A DNA stretch of 64,000 nucleotides from Capra hircus (Eukaryota > Chordata > Mammalia > Artiodactyla > Bovidae): positions 70,735,121 to 70,799,120 of the forward strand of contig NC_030814.1 in the NCBI RefSeq assembly GCF_001704415.2. Reading direction: 5' to 3'. Position 1 is the stretch's first letter. Every line of letters starts with the position of its first letter. Both the position numbers and the translations under genes were made by a program. Of the stretch, positions 1-12,587 are shown one piece after another. Under the pieces are notes generated by a model, which made no database searches, had not been told where the DNA came from, and saw nothing but the letters and a program-made list of their open reading frames with translations.

Positions 1-857
1 TGTTCCATTGGTCTATATCTTTGTTTTTGTGCAGCACCATACAGTATTGATGCCTGTAACTTTGTAGCATAGTCTGAAATCTGGATGGCTGATTCTTCAA
101 GCTCTGCTCTTCTTTCTCAAGATTGCTTTGGCTATTCTGGGTCTTTTGTGTTTTCATATGTATTGTGAGACTTTTTGCTCTAGTTCTGTGAAAAATGCCA
201 TTGCTAATTTGATAGGGACCACACTGAATCTGTAGATTGCATTTGGTAGTCATTTCACAATATAGATTCTTCCAACCCTGGAATATGGCATATCTCTCCA
301 TTTGCTGATGTTTTCTTTGATTTCTTTCATCAGCGTGTTATAGTTTTCTGTACAAAGCTCTTTTGTCTCCTTAGGTTTATTCCTAGATATTTTATTCTTT
401 TTATTACAATGATGAATGAGATTGATTGATAATTTCTCTTTCTCATTTTTCATTGTTAGTGTACAGGAATGCAAGTGATTTCTGTGTGTTGATTTGTAGT
501 CTCCAAATTTGCTAAATTCACTGATTAGCTCTAGTAATTTTCTGATAGTATCTTTAGGGTTTTCTATGTATAGTATCATGTCATCTGCACACAGTGAGAG
601 TTCTACTTCTTTTCCACATTCTGAATTCCTTTTATTCCTTTTTCTTCTGTGATTACATTGCTAAGATTTCCAAAGCTGTGTTGAACAATAGTGGTGACAT
701 TGGGCACTCTTGTCTTGTTCCTGATCTTAGAGGAAATGCTTTCAGTTTTTCACCATTGAGAATAATGTTTGCTGTGGATTTGTCCTATATGGGCTTTTTA
801 TTATGTTGAGGTAGGTTCCTTCTATGCCCATTTTTGAACACTTTTTTTATCATAAAC
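1..857 (-). mobile_element. Bovine L1, ORF2 portion (3' side cut by window edge)
   Basis: This is antisense L1 ORF2. The minus-strand frame at 250-579 (109 aa) reads as the L1 ORF2 stretch with KDTIRKLLELI and NTLMKEIKE. It is the left end of the element that continues at 2141-6127, 6226-7424 and 10679-11085. The match breaks at about 857, inside a run ending in atcataa, where a BovB copy is inserted, and resumes at about 2141 with gctgaatttt, the expected next L1 sequence. The 3' end lies outside the window. Premature stops show that ORF2 is dead. Confidence 0.85.
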
Positions 858-2138
858 TACCACACAATTGCGCTCGTCTCACACACTAGTAAAGTAATGC
901 TCAAAATTCTCCAAGCCAGGCTTCAGCAATACGTGAACCATGAACTCCCTGATGTTCAAGTTGGTTTTAGAAAAGGCAGAGATCAAATTGCCAACATCTG
1001 CTGGATCATTGAAAAAGCAAGGAGTTCCAGAAAACCATCTATTTCTGCTTTATTGACTATGCCAAAGCCTTTGGCTGTGTGGATCACAATAAACTGTGGA
1101 AAATTCTCAAAGAGATGGGAATACCAGACCACCTGACCTGCCTCTTGAGGAACCTGCATGTAGGTCAGGAAGCAACAGTTAGAATTGGACATGGAACAAC
1201 AGACTGGTTCCAAATAGGAAAAGGAGTACATCAAGGCTGTATATTGTCACCCTGCTTATTTAACTTCTATGCAGAGTACATCATGAGAAACGCTGGGCTG
1301 GAGGAAGGACAAGCTGGAATCAAGATTGTCGGGAGAAATATCAATCACCTCAGATATGCAGATGACACCACCCTTATGGCAGAAAGTGAAGAAGAACTGA
1401 AGAGCCTCTTGATGAAAGTGAAAGAAGAGAGTGAAAAAGTTGGCTTAAAGCTCAACATTCAGGAACTGAAGATCATGGCATCTGGTCCCATCACTTCCTG
1501 GGAAATATATGGGGAAACAGTGGAAACAGGGGCTGACTTTATTTTCCTGGGCTCCAAAAGCACTGCAGATGGTGATTGCAGACGTGAAATTAAAAGACAC
1601 TTACTCCTTGGAAGAAAAATTATGACCAACTTAGATAGCATATCAAAAGCAGAGACATAACTTTGTCAACAAAGGTCCGTCTAGTCAAGGCTATGGTTTT
1701 TCCAGTGCTCATGTATGGATGTGAGAGTTGGACTGTGAAGAAAGCTGAGCACCAAAGAATTGATGCTTTTGAATTGTGGTGTTGGAGAAGACTCTTGAGA
1801 GTCCCTTGGACTGCAAGGAGATCCAACCCGTCCATCCTAAAGGAGATCAGTCCTGAATATTCATTGGAAGGACTGATGTTGAAGCTGAAACTCCAATATT
1901 TTGGCCACCTGATGGTAAGAACGGACTCATTTGGAAAGACCCTGATGCTGGGAGGGATTGGTGACAGGAAGAGAAGGGGACCACAGAGAATGAGATGGTT
2001 GGATGGCATCACCAACTCAGTGTACATGGTTTGGGTGGACTCCGGGAGTTGGTAATGGACAGGGAGGCCTGGCATGCAGCTTTTCATGGGGTCGCAAAGA
2101 ATCAGACACTACTGAGCGACTGAAGTGAACTGAAGTGA
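858..2138 (+). mobile_element. BovB (RTE) LINE, 5'-truncated, inserted in L1
   Basis: About 1.28 kb of the BovB 3' half. Frames at 1079-1660 (193 aa) and 1663-2055 (130 aa) carry the reverse-transcriptase region with the RYADDTTLMAE catalytic block, then the C-terminal part with ESWTVKKAEH, a [19 protein letters not shown] segment and GHLM. A frame break near 1660 and scattered stops inactivate it. It ends in the BovB 3' tail (gactgaagtgaactgaagtg), a degenerate ACTGA-type microsatellite rather than poly(A). Confidence 0.93.
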
Positions 2139-5100
2139 GTGCTGAATTTTACAGACAGCTTTTTCTACACCTATTGAGATTATCATATGGCTTTTTATCT
2201 TTCAATTTTTTCATATGGTGTATCACATTGATTTGCATATATTGAAAAATCATTGAATCCTTGGGATAAATCAGACTTGATCATGGTGTATGCTCTTAAT
2301 GTCTTGTTGAATTCTATTTGCTAGAAATTCGTTGAGGATTTTTGCATCTATGTTCATCAGTGATATTGGCCTGTAATTTTATTTTTCTGTATTATCTTTG
2401 TCAGTTTTGGTATTACAGTGTGGTGGCCTCATATAATGAATTTGGAAGTGTTCCTTCCTCTGCAATTTCTTAAAAGAGTTTTACAAGGACAGGCATTAGC
2501 TCTTCTCTAAATGTTTGATAGAATTCATCTGTGAAGCCATATGGCCCTGTGCTTTTGTTTTTTGGGGAAATTTTTTTTTATCACAGTTTTTATTTCACTG
2601 CTTGCAATTGGCTTGTTCATAATTTCTATTTCTTCCTGGTTCAGTCTTGGAAGATTAAACTTTTCTAAAAATGTGTCCATTTCTTCCAGGTTGTTCATTT
2701 TATTGGCATATAGTTGTTCATAATAGACTTTTATGATTCTTTGTATTTCTGTGTTGTCTGTTATAGCCTCACCTTTTTTATTTCTAATTTTATTGATTTG
2801 ATTCTTCTCTTTTTTCCTTGCTGAGTCTGGCTAAATGTTTGTCAATATTATTTATCTTCTCAAAGAACCAGCTTTTAGTTTTATTAATTGTTACTATTGT
2901 TCCTTCATTTCTTTTTCTTTTATTTCTCCTCTAATCTTTATGATTTCTTTCCATCTGTTAACTTTAGGATTTTTTGTTTCTCTTTTTCTAGTTGGTTTAG
3001 ATGTAAAGTTAGGTTATCCATTCAATGTTTTTCTTGTTTCTTGAGACAGGATTGTCTTGCTATAAACTTCCCTCTTAGAACTGACTTTGCTGCATCCCAT
3101 AGGATTTGAGTTGTGTTTTCGTTGTTATTTTGTTTCTAGGATTTTTTTAATTTCCCTTTTGATTTTTTTTAGTAACCTCTTCATTATTTAGAAACATATT
3201 GTTTATTCTCCATATGTTTGTGTTTTTTACACTTTTTTCCCCCTAAATTGATACCTAGTCTCATAGTGTTGTGGTCAAAAATGTTTGATACAATTTCAGT
3301 TTTCTTAAATTTACTGAGGTTTGATTTATGACCCGAGATGTGGTCTATCCTGGAGAATGTTCCATGTGCACTTGAAAAGAAAGTGTATTCTTCTGCATTT
3401 GGGTGATATGTCCAGAAGATACCAATTAGATTCATCTAGTCTAATGTGTCATTTAAGGCTTGTGTTTCCTTATTTTCTGTTTTGATGATCTATTCATTGA
3501 TGTAAGTGAGGCATTAAAGTCTGCTACTATTATTGTGTTACTTTCAATTTCTCCTTTTATGTCTCTTAGTGTTAGTCTTATGTATTGAGGTGCTCCTATG
3601 TTGGGTGCACAAATATTTATAATTGCTATTTCTTTCTCTTGGACTGATAGCTTGATCATTATGCAGTGTCCTTCCTTATCTCTTGTAATATTATTTACTT
3701 TAAGGTCTGTTTTGTCTGATATGAAGATTGCTATTCCAGCTTTCTTTTGATTTCCATTTGCATGGAATATCTTCTTTCATCCTCTCACATTCAGTCTGTA
3801 TGTGTCTCTAGGTTTGAAGTGGGTCTCTTGTAGACAGCATATGTCATATGTTCTTGTGTTTGTATCCATTCAGCCAGTCTTTGTCTTTTGGTTGGGCCAT
3901 TTAATTCATTTACATTTAAAGTAATGTTCTCATTGTCATTTTCTTAATTGTTTGGGGTTTATCTTTGTAGGTCTTTCCTTCTCTTGTGAATCCTGTCTAT
4001 ATAAGTCTCTTTAACATTTGTTGTAAAGCTGGTTTGGTGGTACTAAATTCTCTTAACTTTTTCTTGTCTGTAAAGTTTTTGATTTCTTCATCAATTATGA
4101 ATGAGATCCTTGCCAGGTACAGTAATCTTGGTTGTAGATTTTTCCCTTTCAGTACTTTAAGTACATTTTTTCATTCTCTTTTGGCCAGCCAGCAGAATTT
4201 CTGCTGAAAGATAAGCCGTTAATCATACGTGTTTCCCTTGTATGTTACTTGTTGCTTTTCCCTTGCTGCTTTTAATATTATTTCTTTGTGTTTAGTCTTT
4301 GTTAGTTTGATTAGTATGTGTCTTGGCATGTTTCTCCTTGGGTTTATCTTGTATGGGACTCTCTATGCTTCTTGGACTTGATTGACTATTTCCTTTCCCA
4401 TATTTGGGATGTTTTTCACTATAATCATTTCAAAAATTTTCTCAGACCCTTTCTTTTTCTCTTCTTCTTCTGAACTCCTATAATTCAAATGCTGGTGCAT
4501 TTAATATTGTCCCAGAGGTCCCTGAGACTATCCACAGTTCTCTTCATTCTTTTTCCTTTATTCTGCTCTTTAGCAGTTATTTCCACCATTCTATCTTCCA
4601 GCTCACTTAACAGTTCTTCTGCCTCAGATATTCTGCTATTGATCTTTTCCAGAGTATTTTCAACTTCAGTAACTGTGTTTTCTGTCTGTTTGTTTATTTC
4701 TTCTGGGTCTTTGTTAAATGTGCTAATTGATCCTTGCATTTTGTCCATTCTATTTTTGAGGTTTTGGATCATCCTTACTATCATTACTTCGAATTATTTT
4801 TCAGGTAGCTTCCCTATTTCCTCTTTGTTTATTTTGTCTTCTGGGTATCTAGCTTTTTCCTTCATCTGCACAATATTTCTCTGCCTTTTTTTTTTTTTTT
4901 TCAAAGAAAAGTTGTGTTTGATGTCTCCTTATCCCAGGCTTTGAGGCTGAATTCTTTCTTCCTTTTAATTTCTGCCCTTGGTGGATAAGGTTGGCCCCTT
5001 GATTTGTGTAGGCTTTGTGTTGGCTTTGTGTTGGGTGTGACTTGTGCTTGTGTTCTGGTGGGAGGAGGTGAGTTGTTGCTGTGTTGTGTTGTGTTGTGTT

Positions 5101-6127
5101 GTGTTTTCCCCGTCTGAGGGGCAGGGCTGTGTGAGGTGGTCATCCTGTCTGCTGATGATTGGGTTTGTGTTTTTATTTTGTTTGTTGTTTGGATGAGGCA
5201 TCCTGCAGACAGTCCTGGTGGCATTTGGATAATGCTGGTTCTTGTATACACGTGGAGGCCTTTGTGGGAATTCTCACTAATTAATACTCCCTGGGATTAG
5301 GAGTTCTCTGGCAGCCTAGGGTCTTGGAGTCAGTCCTCTCACTCCAGAAACTCAGGGCCTGATTTCTGGCCATGAATTGGAGATTCAACAGGTGGTTTGT
5401 TATGGCATTAAGGGGGATTAAAACAAACACGCCAAAACAAAAACAAGAAACAAAAGAACCCCAGACAAGTGGCAAATACTAACTCAGGCAAATAATAACA
5501 AAAATAATGGAATATACACACACATATACACACATAAACAAAACCAAACAGTTCAAAAAATAATAAGTACAACAGATTGACTTGGCAAGCAAAGGAAACC
5601 AAAATTGATATCAACCAGTTAAAAACAGAACTAACTAAAGGACAAACTGGAAAACAAAACCAAAGCAGGTGCCAACTGGGGAATAAAGCAATGAAAACAA
5701 AAACTAACCAACTTAGTGTGAAAAAAAAAAGGAAAGGAAAAAAAAAAAGACTAGAAAAGCAAAGTTAAATAGATGTAGATAAAGAAAATGTATATATATT
5801 AAGGAATAACTACAATGGGAAAAGAACAATAATAAAAGCACACAGAAGAATAAACATAAAATAATAATAATAAATTTTAAATATTTAAAAATTTAAAAAT
5901 AAACACCCCATAGAACTGCAAAAGGCCAAGATAGAGGCAGAAGTATACAAAAGAAAAAAAACTGTGATTTAAAAAATTCTCAAAAGCTTAAATAGCTTTA
6001 ATAGTACTAATAAAATAAACAACTATAGCAACAGTGAGAAAAAAAAATGAAAAAGAAAAGAAAACACCAGTAGCAACTACAGAACAAGTCAAAATATAAT
6101 AATAGATGTTTTTCTTGAATCTCAGTG
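2139..6127 (-). mobile_element. Bovine L1: ORF2 N-terminal part, ORF1, start of 5' UTR
   Basis: Continuation of the element at 1-857, read right to left. ORF1 lies at about 5050-3970. Its coiled coil is open at 4784-4485 (RISEAEELLSELEDRMVEI), followed by SLRDLWDNIK, which opens the RNA-binding domain. Past 4485 the ORF1 signature MGKEIVNQVQEA is recognisable but is followed by a stop. ORF2 begins near 3900; the endonuclease shows at 3659-3453 with NIGAPQYIRLTLRDIKGEI and then VADFN, where active L1s have GDFN. A short (TGTTG)n run at 5078-5106 and A-rich, T-poor DNA at 5400-6100 belong to the upstream region. Dead copy. Confidence 0.85.
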
Positions 6128-6225
6128 TTCTTGCCTGGAGAATCCCAGGGACAGGGGAGCCTGGTGGGCTGCCATCTATGGGGTCGCACAGAGTCGGACA
6201 CGACTGAAGTGACTTAGCAGCAGTT
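6128..6225 (+). mobile_element. Bov-tA/Bov-A2 SINE, 3' part
   Basis: Sequence running from ttgcctggagaatccca through the tggggtcgcacagagtcgg block to agtgacttagcagcag is the 3' part of the ruminant tRNA-BovA SINE. It interrupts the L1 5' UTR. The tRNA-like head is missing. Confidence 0.85.
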
Positions 6226-7424
6226 GTCAGCATCCTTTCCCTTGCTGAGAATCACAGTCCACCTCATCTCCCTCAATTGCCCTCCAATACTGGCCTGATC
6301 TCTGGACCAGCGTGGGGGCAGCTCAGATGCTAATCTGGATTTACTCCTGCATGTTCTTGCTTCCAATGTTCACAGCTGCCAGAGCTAGTGCATTTTCTTT
6401 TGTGGAAACTGTCATTGTCCTTTTATGTATTCCATAGACACAGAGTCTGCTTAGTTCATTGTGTGGATTGAATCTGCAGCTTATACAGCTGGTGGGAAGA
6501 TTTTGGGTCATCTTGCTCAGCCACACTCCCCCGGGGTTTCAACTGTCATTTTATCTTCACCTCTGCATGTGAGTTTTCCACAGGGTTTGCTTTTGAGGCT
6601 GCCCTGCTGGACCTGGGTCTGCCCCTGTGAGGACCAGGCGTGGAGGTGGCACAGCTGTTTGGACTGCAGGAGCCCTGGCAGCACCAGGTACTCAGAGGAG
6701 CCAGCAGCTAGGGCAGCAGGAATTACAGTGCTCTTAGGGTTTTTCTAGCCCCTGGAATTTCTGTCCCAGTAGAGATCAAGCATAGAGGTGGTACGGTTGT
6801 TTGGATCATGGAGACCCTATCAATGCCAGGTGAGCAAAGGCACAGGTGGCTTGTCAAGGCACATTGTCAAGGAGATATGGCACTATTAGGATGTTTTGTT
6901 TTTTTACCCCCTAGCCTCTGGCAGCTCTGCCCCAAGGGTGGAGGTGTTGCAGCTGCTTGGATCACAGAGACCCTGGCAGTGCTAAGTGTGCAGGGACACC
7001 AGTTGCATCAGCCACAGGAGCTATGGCCCTATCAGAGGATTTTCCTAGCCTCTGACAGCTGGAAATCAGAGGGTCTCTTTGACTGATCCTTTTCTGTTGC
7101 TCGGCCCATTAGGGGACTTAAAGCGTCCTTCTCTGGCTGGGGTCCTTCTCTGCTGTTTGGCGCATCAGGCACTTAAAATACCCTCCCCCTGGCGGCCTTG
7201 TCTTTTGCTCAGTGCGTCAGGCTCTTAACGGGCCAGCCTCTCTGGGGTCTTTATTGTTCAGCTGCTGGTCCTGTCCCTATAGGGAGAAAGAGGCTACAGT
7301 GATGGCTCCACCCCCTACACATGACTCAGCAGTATTGCTTTGCCTTCATGGCTGCTGGATTTTCTTCCACAGGCACTTCCCACTGTGATCTCCTTCCTCA
7401 CATCCCATTGGGCCATCTAGGTGT
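6226..7424 (-). mobile_element. Bovine L1 5' UTR with internal tandem repeats
   Basis: GC-richer, non-coding part of the L1 5' UTR, between the SINE and the large BovB. It contains three diverged repeats of about 142-156 bp whose shared core (ggtggcacagctgtttgga and relatives) starts near 6645, 6787 and 6943. Shorter repeats at about 7095-7240 each carry a version of ggcgcatcaggcacttaaa. Such repeats are typical of L1 5' UTRs and hold the internal promoter. Open frames here (6461-6748, 6808-7086) show no protein similarity and are taken as chance. Confidence 0.75.
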
Positions 7425-10400
7425 TGCAAGAGGGCATCAGAGGGCAGACATACTAAAACCATACTCACAGAAAACTAGTCAACCTAATCACGCTAGGACC
7501 ACAGCCTTGTCTAGCTCAATGAAACTAAGCCATGCCCGTGGGGTAACCCAAGACGGGCGGGTCATGGTGGAGAGGTCTGACAGAATGTGGTCCACTGGAG
7601 AGGGGAATGGCAAGCCACTTCAGTATGCTTGCCCTGAGAACCCCATGAACAGTATGAAAAAGCAAAATGATGGAATACTGAAAGAGGAACTCCCCAGGTC
7701 AGTAGGTGCCCAATATGCTACTGGAGATCAGTGGAGAAATAACTCCAGAAAGAATGAAGGGATGGAGCCAAAGCAAAAACAATACCCAGTTGTGGATGTG
7801 ACTGGTGATAGAAGCAAGGTCTGATGCTGTAAAGAGCAATATTGCATAGGAACTTGGAATGTCAGGTCCATGAATCAAGGCAAATTGGAAGTGGTAAACA
7901 AGAGATGGCAAGAGTGAACATCGACATTCTAGGAATCAGAGAACTAAAATGGACTGGAATGGGTGAATTTAACTCAGATGCCCATTATATCTACTACTGC
8001 TGGTAGGAATCCCTCAGAAGAAATGGAGTAGCCATCATGGTCAACAAAAGAGTCCGAATGCAGTACTTGGATGCAATTTCAAAAACGGCAGAATGACCTC
8101 TGTTCATCTCCAAGGCAAACCATTCAATATCACGGTTATCCAAGTCTATGCCCCAACCAGTAACGCTGAAGAAGCTGAAGTTGAATGGTTCTATGAAGAC
8201 CTACAAGACCTTTTAGAACTAACACCCAAAAAAGATGTCCTTTTCATTATAGGGAACTGGAATGCAAAAGTAGGAAGTCAACAAACACCTGGAGTAACAG
8301 GCAAATTTGGCCTTGGAATGTGGAATAAAGCAGGGGAAAGACTAATAGAGTTTTGCCAAGAAAATGCACTGGTCATAGCAAACACCCTCTTCCAACGACA
8401 CAAGAGAAGACTCTACACATGGACATCACCAGATGGTCAACACCGAAATCAGATTGATTATATTCTTTGCAGCCAAAGATGGAGAAGCTCTATACAGTCA
8501 ACAAAAACAAGACCAGGAGCTGACTGTGGCTCAGATCATGAGCTCCTTATTGCCAAATTCAGACTCAAATTGAAGAAAGTAGGGGAAACCACTAGACCAT
8601 TCAGGCATGACATAAATCAAATCCCTTATGATTATACAGTGGAAATGAGAAATAGATTTAAAGGCCTAGATCTGATAGATAGAGTGCCTAATGAACTATG
8701 GACTGAGGTTCATGACATTGTACAGGAGACAGGGATCAAGACCATCCCCATGGAAAAGAAATGCAAAAAAGCCAAATGGCTGTCTGGGGAGGCCTTTCAA
8801 ATAGCTATGAAAAAAGAGAAGTGAAAAGCAAAGGAGAAAAGGAAAGATATAAGCATCTGAATGCAGAGTTGCAAAGAATAGCAAAGAGAGATAAGAAAGT
8901 CTTCTTCAGCGATCAATGCAAAGAAATAGAGGAAAACAACAGAATGGGGAAGACTAGAGATTGCTTCAAGAAAATTAGAGATACCAAGGGAACATTTCAT
9001 GCAAAGATGGGCTTGATAAAGGACAGAAATGGTCTGGACCTAACAGAAGCAGAAGATATTAAGAAGAGGTGGCAAGAATACACAGAAGAACTATACAAAA
9101 AAGGTCTTCAAGAACAAGATAATCACGATGGTGTGATCACTCATCGAGAGCCAGACATCCTAGAATGTGAAGTCAAGTGGGCCTTGGAAAGCATCCCTAT
9201 GAACAAAGCTAGTGGAGGTAACGGAATTCCAGTTGAGCTATTTCAAATCCTGAAAGATAATGCTGTGAAAGTGCTGCACTCAATATGCCAACAAATTTGA
9301 AAAACTCAGCAGTGGCCACAGGACTGGAAAAGGTCAGTTTTCATTCCAATCCCAAAGAAAGGCAATGCCAAAGAATGCTCAAACTACCGCACAACTGCAC
9401 TCATCTCACATGATAGTAAAGTAATGCTCAAAATTCTCCATCCAGGCTTCAGCAATACGTGAACCGTGAACTCCCTGATGTTCAAGTTGGTTTTAGAAAA
9501 GGCAGAGGAACCAGAGATCAAATTGCCAACATCAGCTGGATCATGGAAAAAGCAAAAAAGTTCCAGAAAAACATCTACTTCTGCTTTATTGATTATGCCA
9601 AAGCCTTTGACTGTGTGGATCATAATAAATTGTGAAAAATTCTGAGAGAGATGGAAATGCCAGACCACCTGAGCTGCCTCTTGAGAAATCTATATGCAGG
9701 TTAGGAATCAACAGTTAGAACTCGACATGGAACAACAGATTGGTTCCAAACAGGAAAAGGAGTACATCAAGGCTGTATATTGTCACCCTGCTTATTTAAC
9801 TTCTATGCAGAGTACATCATGAGAAACGCTGGACTGGAAGAAACACAAGCTGGAATCAAGATTGCCGGGAGAAATATCCATAACCTCAGATATGCAGATG
9901 ACACCACCCTTATGGCAGAAAGTGAGGAAGAATTAAAAATCCTCTTGATGAAAGTGAAAGAGGAGAGTGAAAAAGTTGGCTTAAAGCTCAACATTCAGAA
10001 AACGAAGATCATGGCATCTGGTCCCATCACTTCCTGGGAAATAGATGGGGAAACAGTGGAAACAGTGTCAGACTTTATTTTTTGGGGCTCCAAAATCACT
10101 GCAGATGGTGATTGCAGCCATGAAATTAAAAGACGCTTACTCCTTGGAAGAAAAGTTATGCACAACCTAGATAGCATATTCAAAAGCAGAGACATTACTT
10201 TGCCAACAAAGGTCCATCTAGTCAAGGCTATGGTTTTTCCTGTGGTCATGTATAGATGTGAGAGTTGGACTGTGAAGAAGGCTGAGCACTGAAGAATTGA
10301 TGCTTTTGAACTGCGGTGTTGGAGAAGACTCTTGAGAGTCCCTTGGACTGCAAGGAGATCCAACCAGTCCATTCTGAAGGAGATCAACCCTGGGATTTCT

Positions 10401-10678
10401 TTGGAAGGAATGATGCTAAAGCTGAAACTCCAGTACTTTGGCCACCTCATGCGAAGAGTTGATTCATTGGAAAAGACTCTGATGCTGGGAGGGATTGAGG
10501 GCAGGAGGAGAAGGGGACGACAGAGGATGAGACGGCTGGATGGCCTCACTGACTCGATGGACGCGAGTCTGAGTGAACTCCGGGAGTTGGTGATGGACAG
10601 GGAGGCCTGGCATGCTGCGATTCATGGGGTCACAAAGAGTCAGACACGACTGAGCGACTGAACTGAACTGAACTGAAC
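7425..10678 (+). mobile_element. Near full-length BovB (RTE) LINE
   Basis: The most complete BovB here, about 3.25 kb. The 5' region starts near 7425. An APE-type endonuclease frame is open at 8093-8824, with VYAPTSNAEEAEVEWFYEDL, IIGNWNAKVG, LYTWTSPDG and GSDHELLIAKF. In the second motif GNWN replaces the usual GDWN, a change at a metal-binding Asp. The next segment is open at 8761-9300 (TKGTFHAKMGLIKDRNG). Reverse transcriptase follows at about 9300-10290 with stops near 9299, 9634 and 9701, then the YADDTTLMAE block in the frame 9780-10292. The C-terminal part is open at 10332-10661, and a short ACTGA-type tail ends it. Several stops and frameshifts make it non-autonomous. It sits inside the L1 5' UTR. 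Confidence 0.93.
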
Positions 10679-11085
10679 CCTGCGGTCAATAGTAGACCTC
10701 GCCCTAGGGTTGCTCTCAGATCTCTACACTCCAGCTCCCAATCGCTGTTCTTTCTAAGGGATTTGCGTCCCTGTCTGAGATAAATACGGCTGCAACAAGG
10801 ATGGTCTATGAGATTCTCGTTCCAGTCAGACTGTCACAGATCAGCTGTTTCACTCTCCAACGGCTTCAAGTGTTTCTCCTCTTCCCAGACAATCGCCTCA
10901 GTGTGGGTTCTGACCCGCTGCTTCAGTTCCCCCAGCCTCCAGCTGCAGATGCAGTTCTGCTCACCCTCCTCTTTTTCTCCCATTTACTCATCCTACCAAA
11001 ATTTGTGTGGTACTGTGTATTCTTTTCTGGTGGTCAGACACTCGTGCCCATTCTCAGCTGGTGTTCTGCGAGATCTGTGTTTGCA
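10679..11085 (-). mobile_element. Bovine L1 5' UTR, distal end
   Basis: After the BovB tail the sequence resumes as GC-rich L1 5' UTR-like DNA (around 10680-11060). It ends near 11085, where AT-rich older L1 begins. This is the 5' terminus of the L1 that starts the window, so the element including nested insertions spans over 11 kb. The frames at 10801-11152 overlap each other and have no recognisable product. Confidence 0.6.
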
Positions 11086-12041
11086 TTATAACATCCATAT
11101 TGTTATATATGGCATTTATTTTTCATTAGTTTATCATGGATTTTCATGTTGACTACTTTCAGATGTTAGACCATCCTTGCATCCCAGAAACAAATCCCAC
11201 TTAATAATGGTGTGTGGTCCTTTTAAGGTATTTTTTTATTCAGTTGCTTATATTTTGTTGAGACTTTTTGCTCTACATTTATCAGAAATAGTGGACTATA
11301 ATTTGCTTGTTTTCCTTGTTGTCGTGGTCTGGTTTCGGTATCAGGATAAGGTTGGCTTCACAAAATTCATAAGGATGGTCCTCTCTTAATTTTTTGGAAG
11401 AATTTATTTCTGCTTTGATTTTTCTTATGTTCTTTCTTTTACTGACTTTTGGCTCTTTGCTCCTTTTCTATATTCTTTTAGATATCAAGTTAGATTGTTT
11501 GTTTAGATCTGTCTTGTTTCTTGTGGTAGGTGAGGATTACTATACAATTCTCTCTTATTACTAAGTTTGTTTTATCACAATGGTGGAAGTATGTCATGCA
11601 TTCATTTTTATTTGTATGCATAAATTTTATGACTCCTTTGATTTCTAATATTCCAATCATTAAGTAGCACATTGTTTAACATGCATATATTTATGATTTG
11701 TCCAGCTTTTTCTTATACTTGATTTATAGTTTCATACCATTGTGATCAGAAAACGCTTGATATAATGTCAATCTTCTAAATTTATTAAGACTTGTATTGT
11801 TCCCAGCACGTGGTCTACTCTTGAGAAAGGTCCATTTGCACTTGAGAAGAATGTGTCCTTCCAACCCAACGTTTCATATAAGGCTGTTCCAATGTTCACT
11901 ATGTAAGCAACGTGTTAAAATCCACTACTCTTCTTCTGTTGCTGTCCGCTTTCTCCATTTAGATCTCAAAAACTGCCTTATACATGTCAGTTCTTCTGTT
12001 TTAGATGCATATATATTAATAACTATCATTAGTTTATAACT
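11086..12041 (-). mobile_element. Older L1 ORF2 fragment, left inverted-duplication arm
   Basis: Degenerate L1 ORF2 in antisense, much more decayed than the bovine L1 beside it. It matches the plus-strand L1 at about 37380-38985, for example the stretch around agtccactat and the ggaccacacacc motif in the other arm. It lacks about 580 bp that the right arm holds at roughly 38110-38690. The younger L1 is inserted at its left edge. Confidence 0.75.
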
Positions 12042-12587
12042 TTGTCTTCATCATTTTTAGGTCTTCCCGAATTCTCAGTAATAAATAACACCCTCATCCA
12101 CTGTTTTTATACCGTCTTTTCTGTCTTCACATATGTCACTATGTCACATGATATGCAATATTTATTTGCTTATATTTTTTCACTGTCATTATATCATTTG
12201 GCTTTTGTTTCTCACAATCTTATGCCTAGAAAATGGCCAGTACTCACCATATGTTCCTCAAATGCATAAAATATTTCTCATTACAACTGTTTAATTCCTA
12301 GGAAGAAAGTCTGAAAATTTTGTCCATATAGCCATCTATATAGGACCACCTGAGGACTTTAGATATCCTTTCCTACTCAGTCTGTACAGACTTTCCTACA
12401 AGTCTGTATATTTCCTCTCTCTCTAACATCTAGTCAGAGATGTTGCAAAACATCTCTTAAATGTTTTACTTATGTTTACTTTGCATATATATGGTTTAAA
12501 TATATACATTGTAGCACTTTAAATAATAATACTTATTTGTGCAAAATTATATATGTATTTTTTATTCCTAGTCATCAACACCAGCAC
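12042..12587 (+). other. 5' flank of the left OR7-like pseudogene
   Basis: AT-rich sequence that matches the flank of the right receptor gene (36844-37310, reversed) almost throughout. It ends in a pyrimidine-rich splice acceptor, tttttattcctag, just upstream of the start codon. That is the usual layout of olfactory receptor genes, where an untranslated upstream exon is spliced to a single coding exon. I cannot place that upstream exon. Confidence 0.6.

Noticed and set aside
5078..5106. (TGTTG)n run as a possible functional microsatellite
   Set aside because: Short and inside a dead L1; treated as ordinary simple repeat.
6461..7086. Two 92-95 aa frames in the L1 5' UTR
   Set aside because: They follow the tandem repeats of the 5' UTR and show no similarity to ORF1 or ORF0-like proteins that I can recognise.
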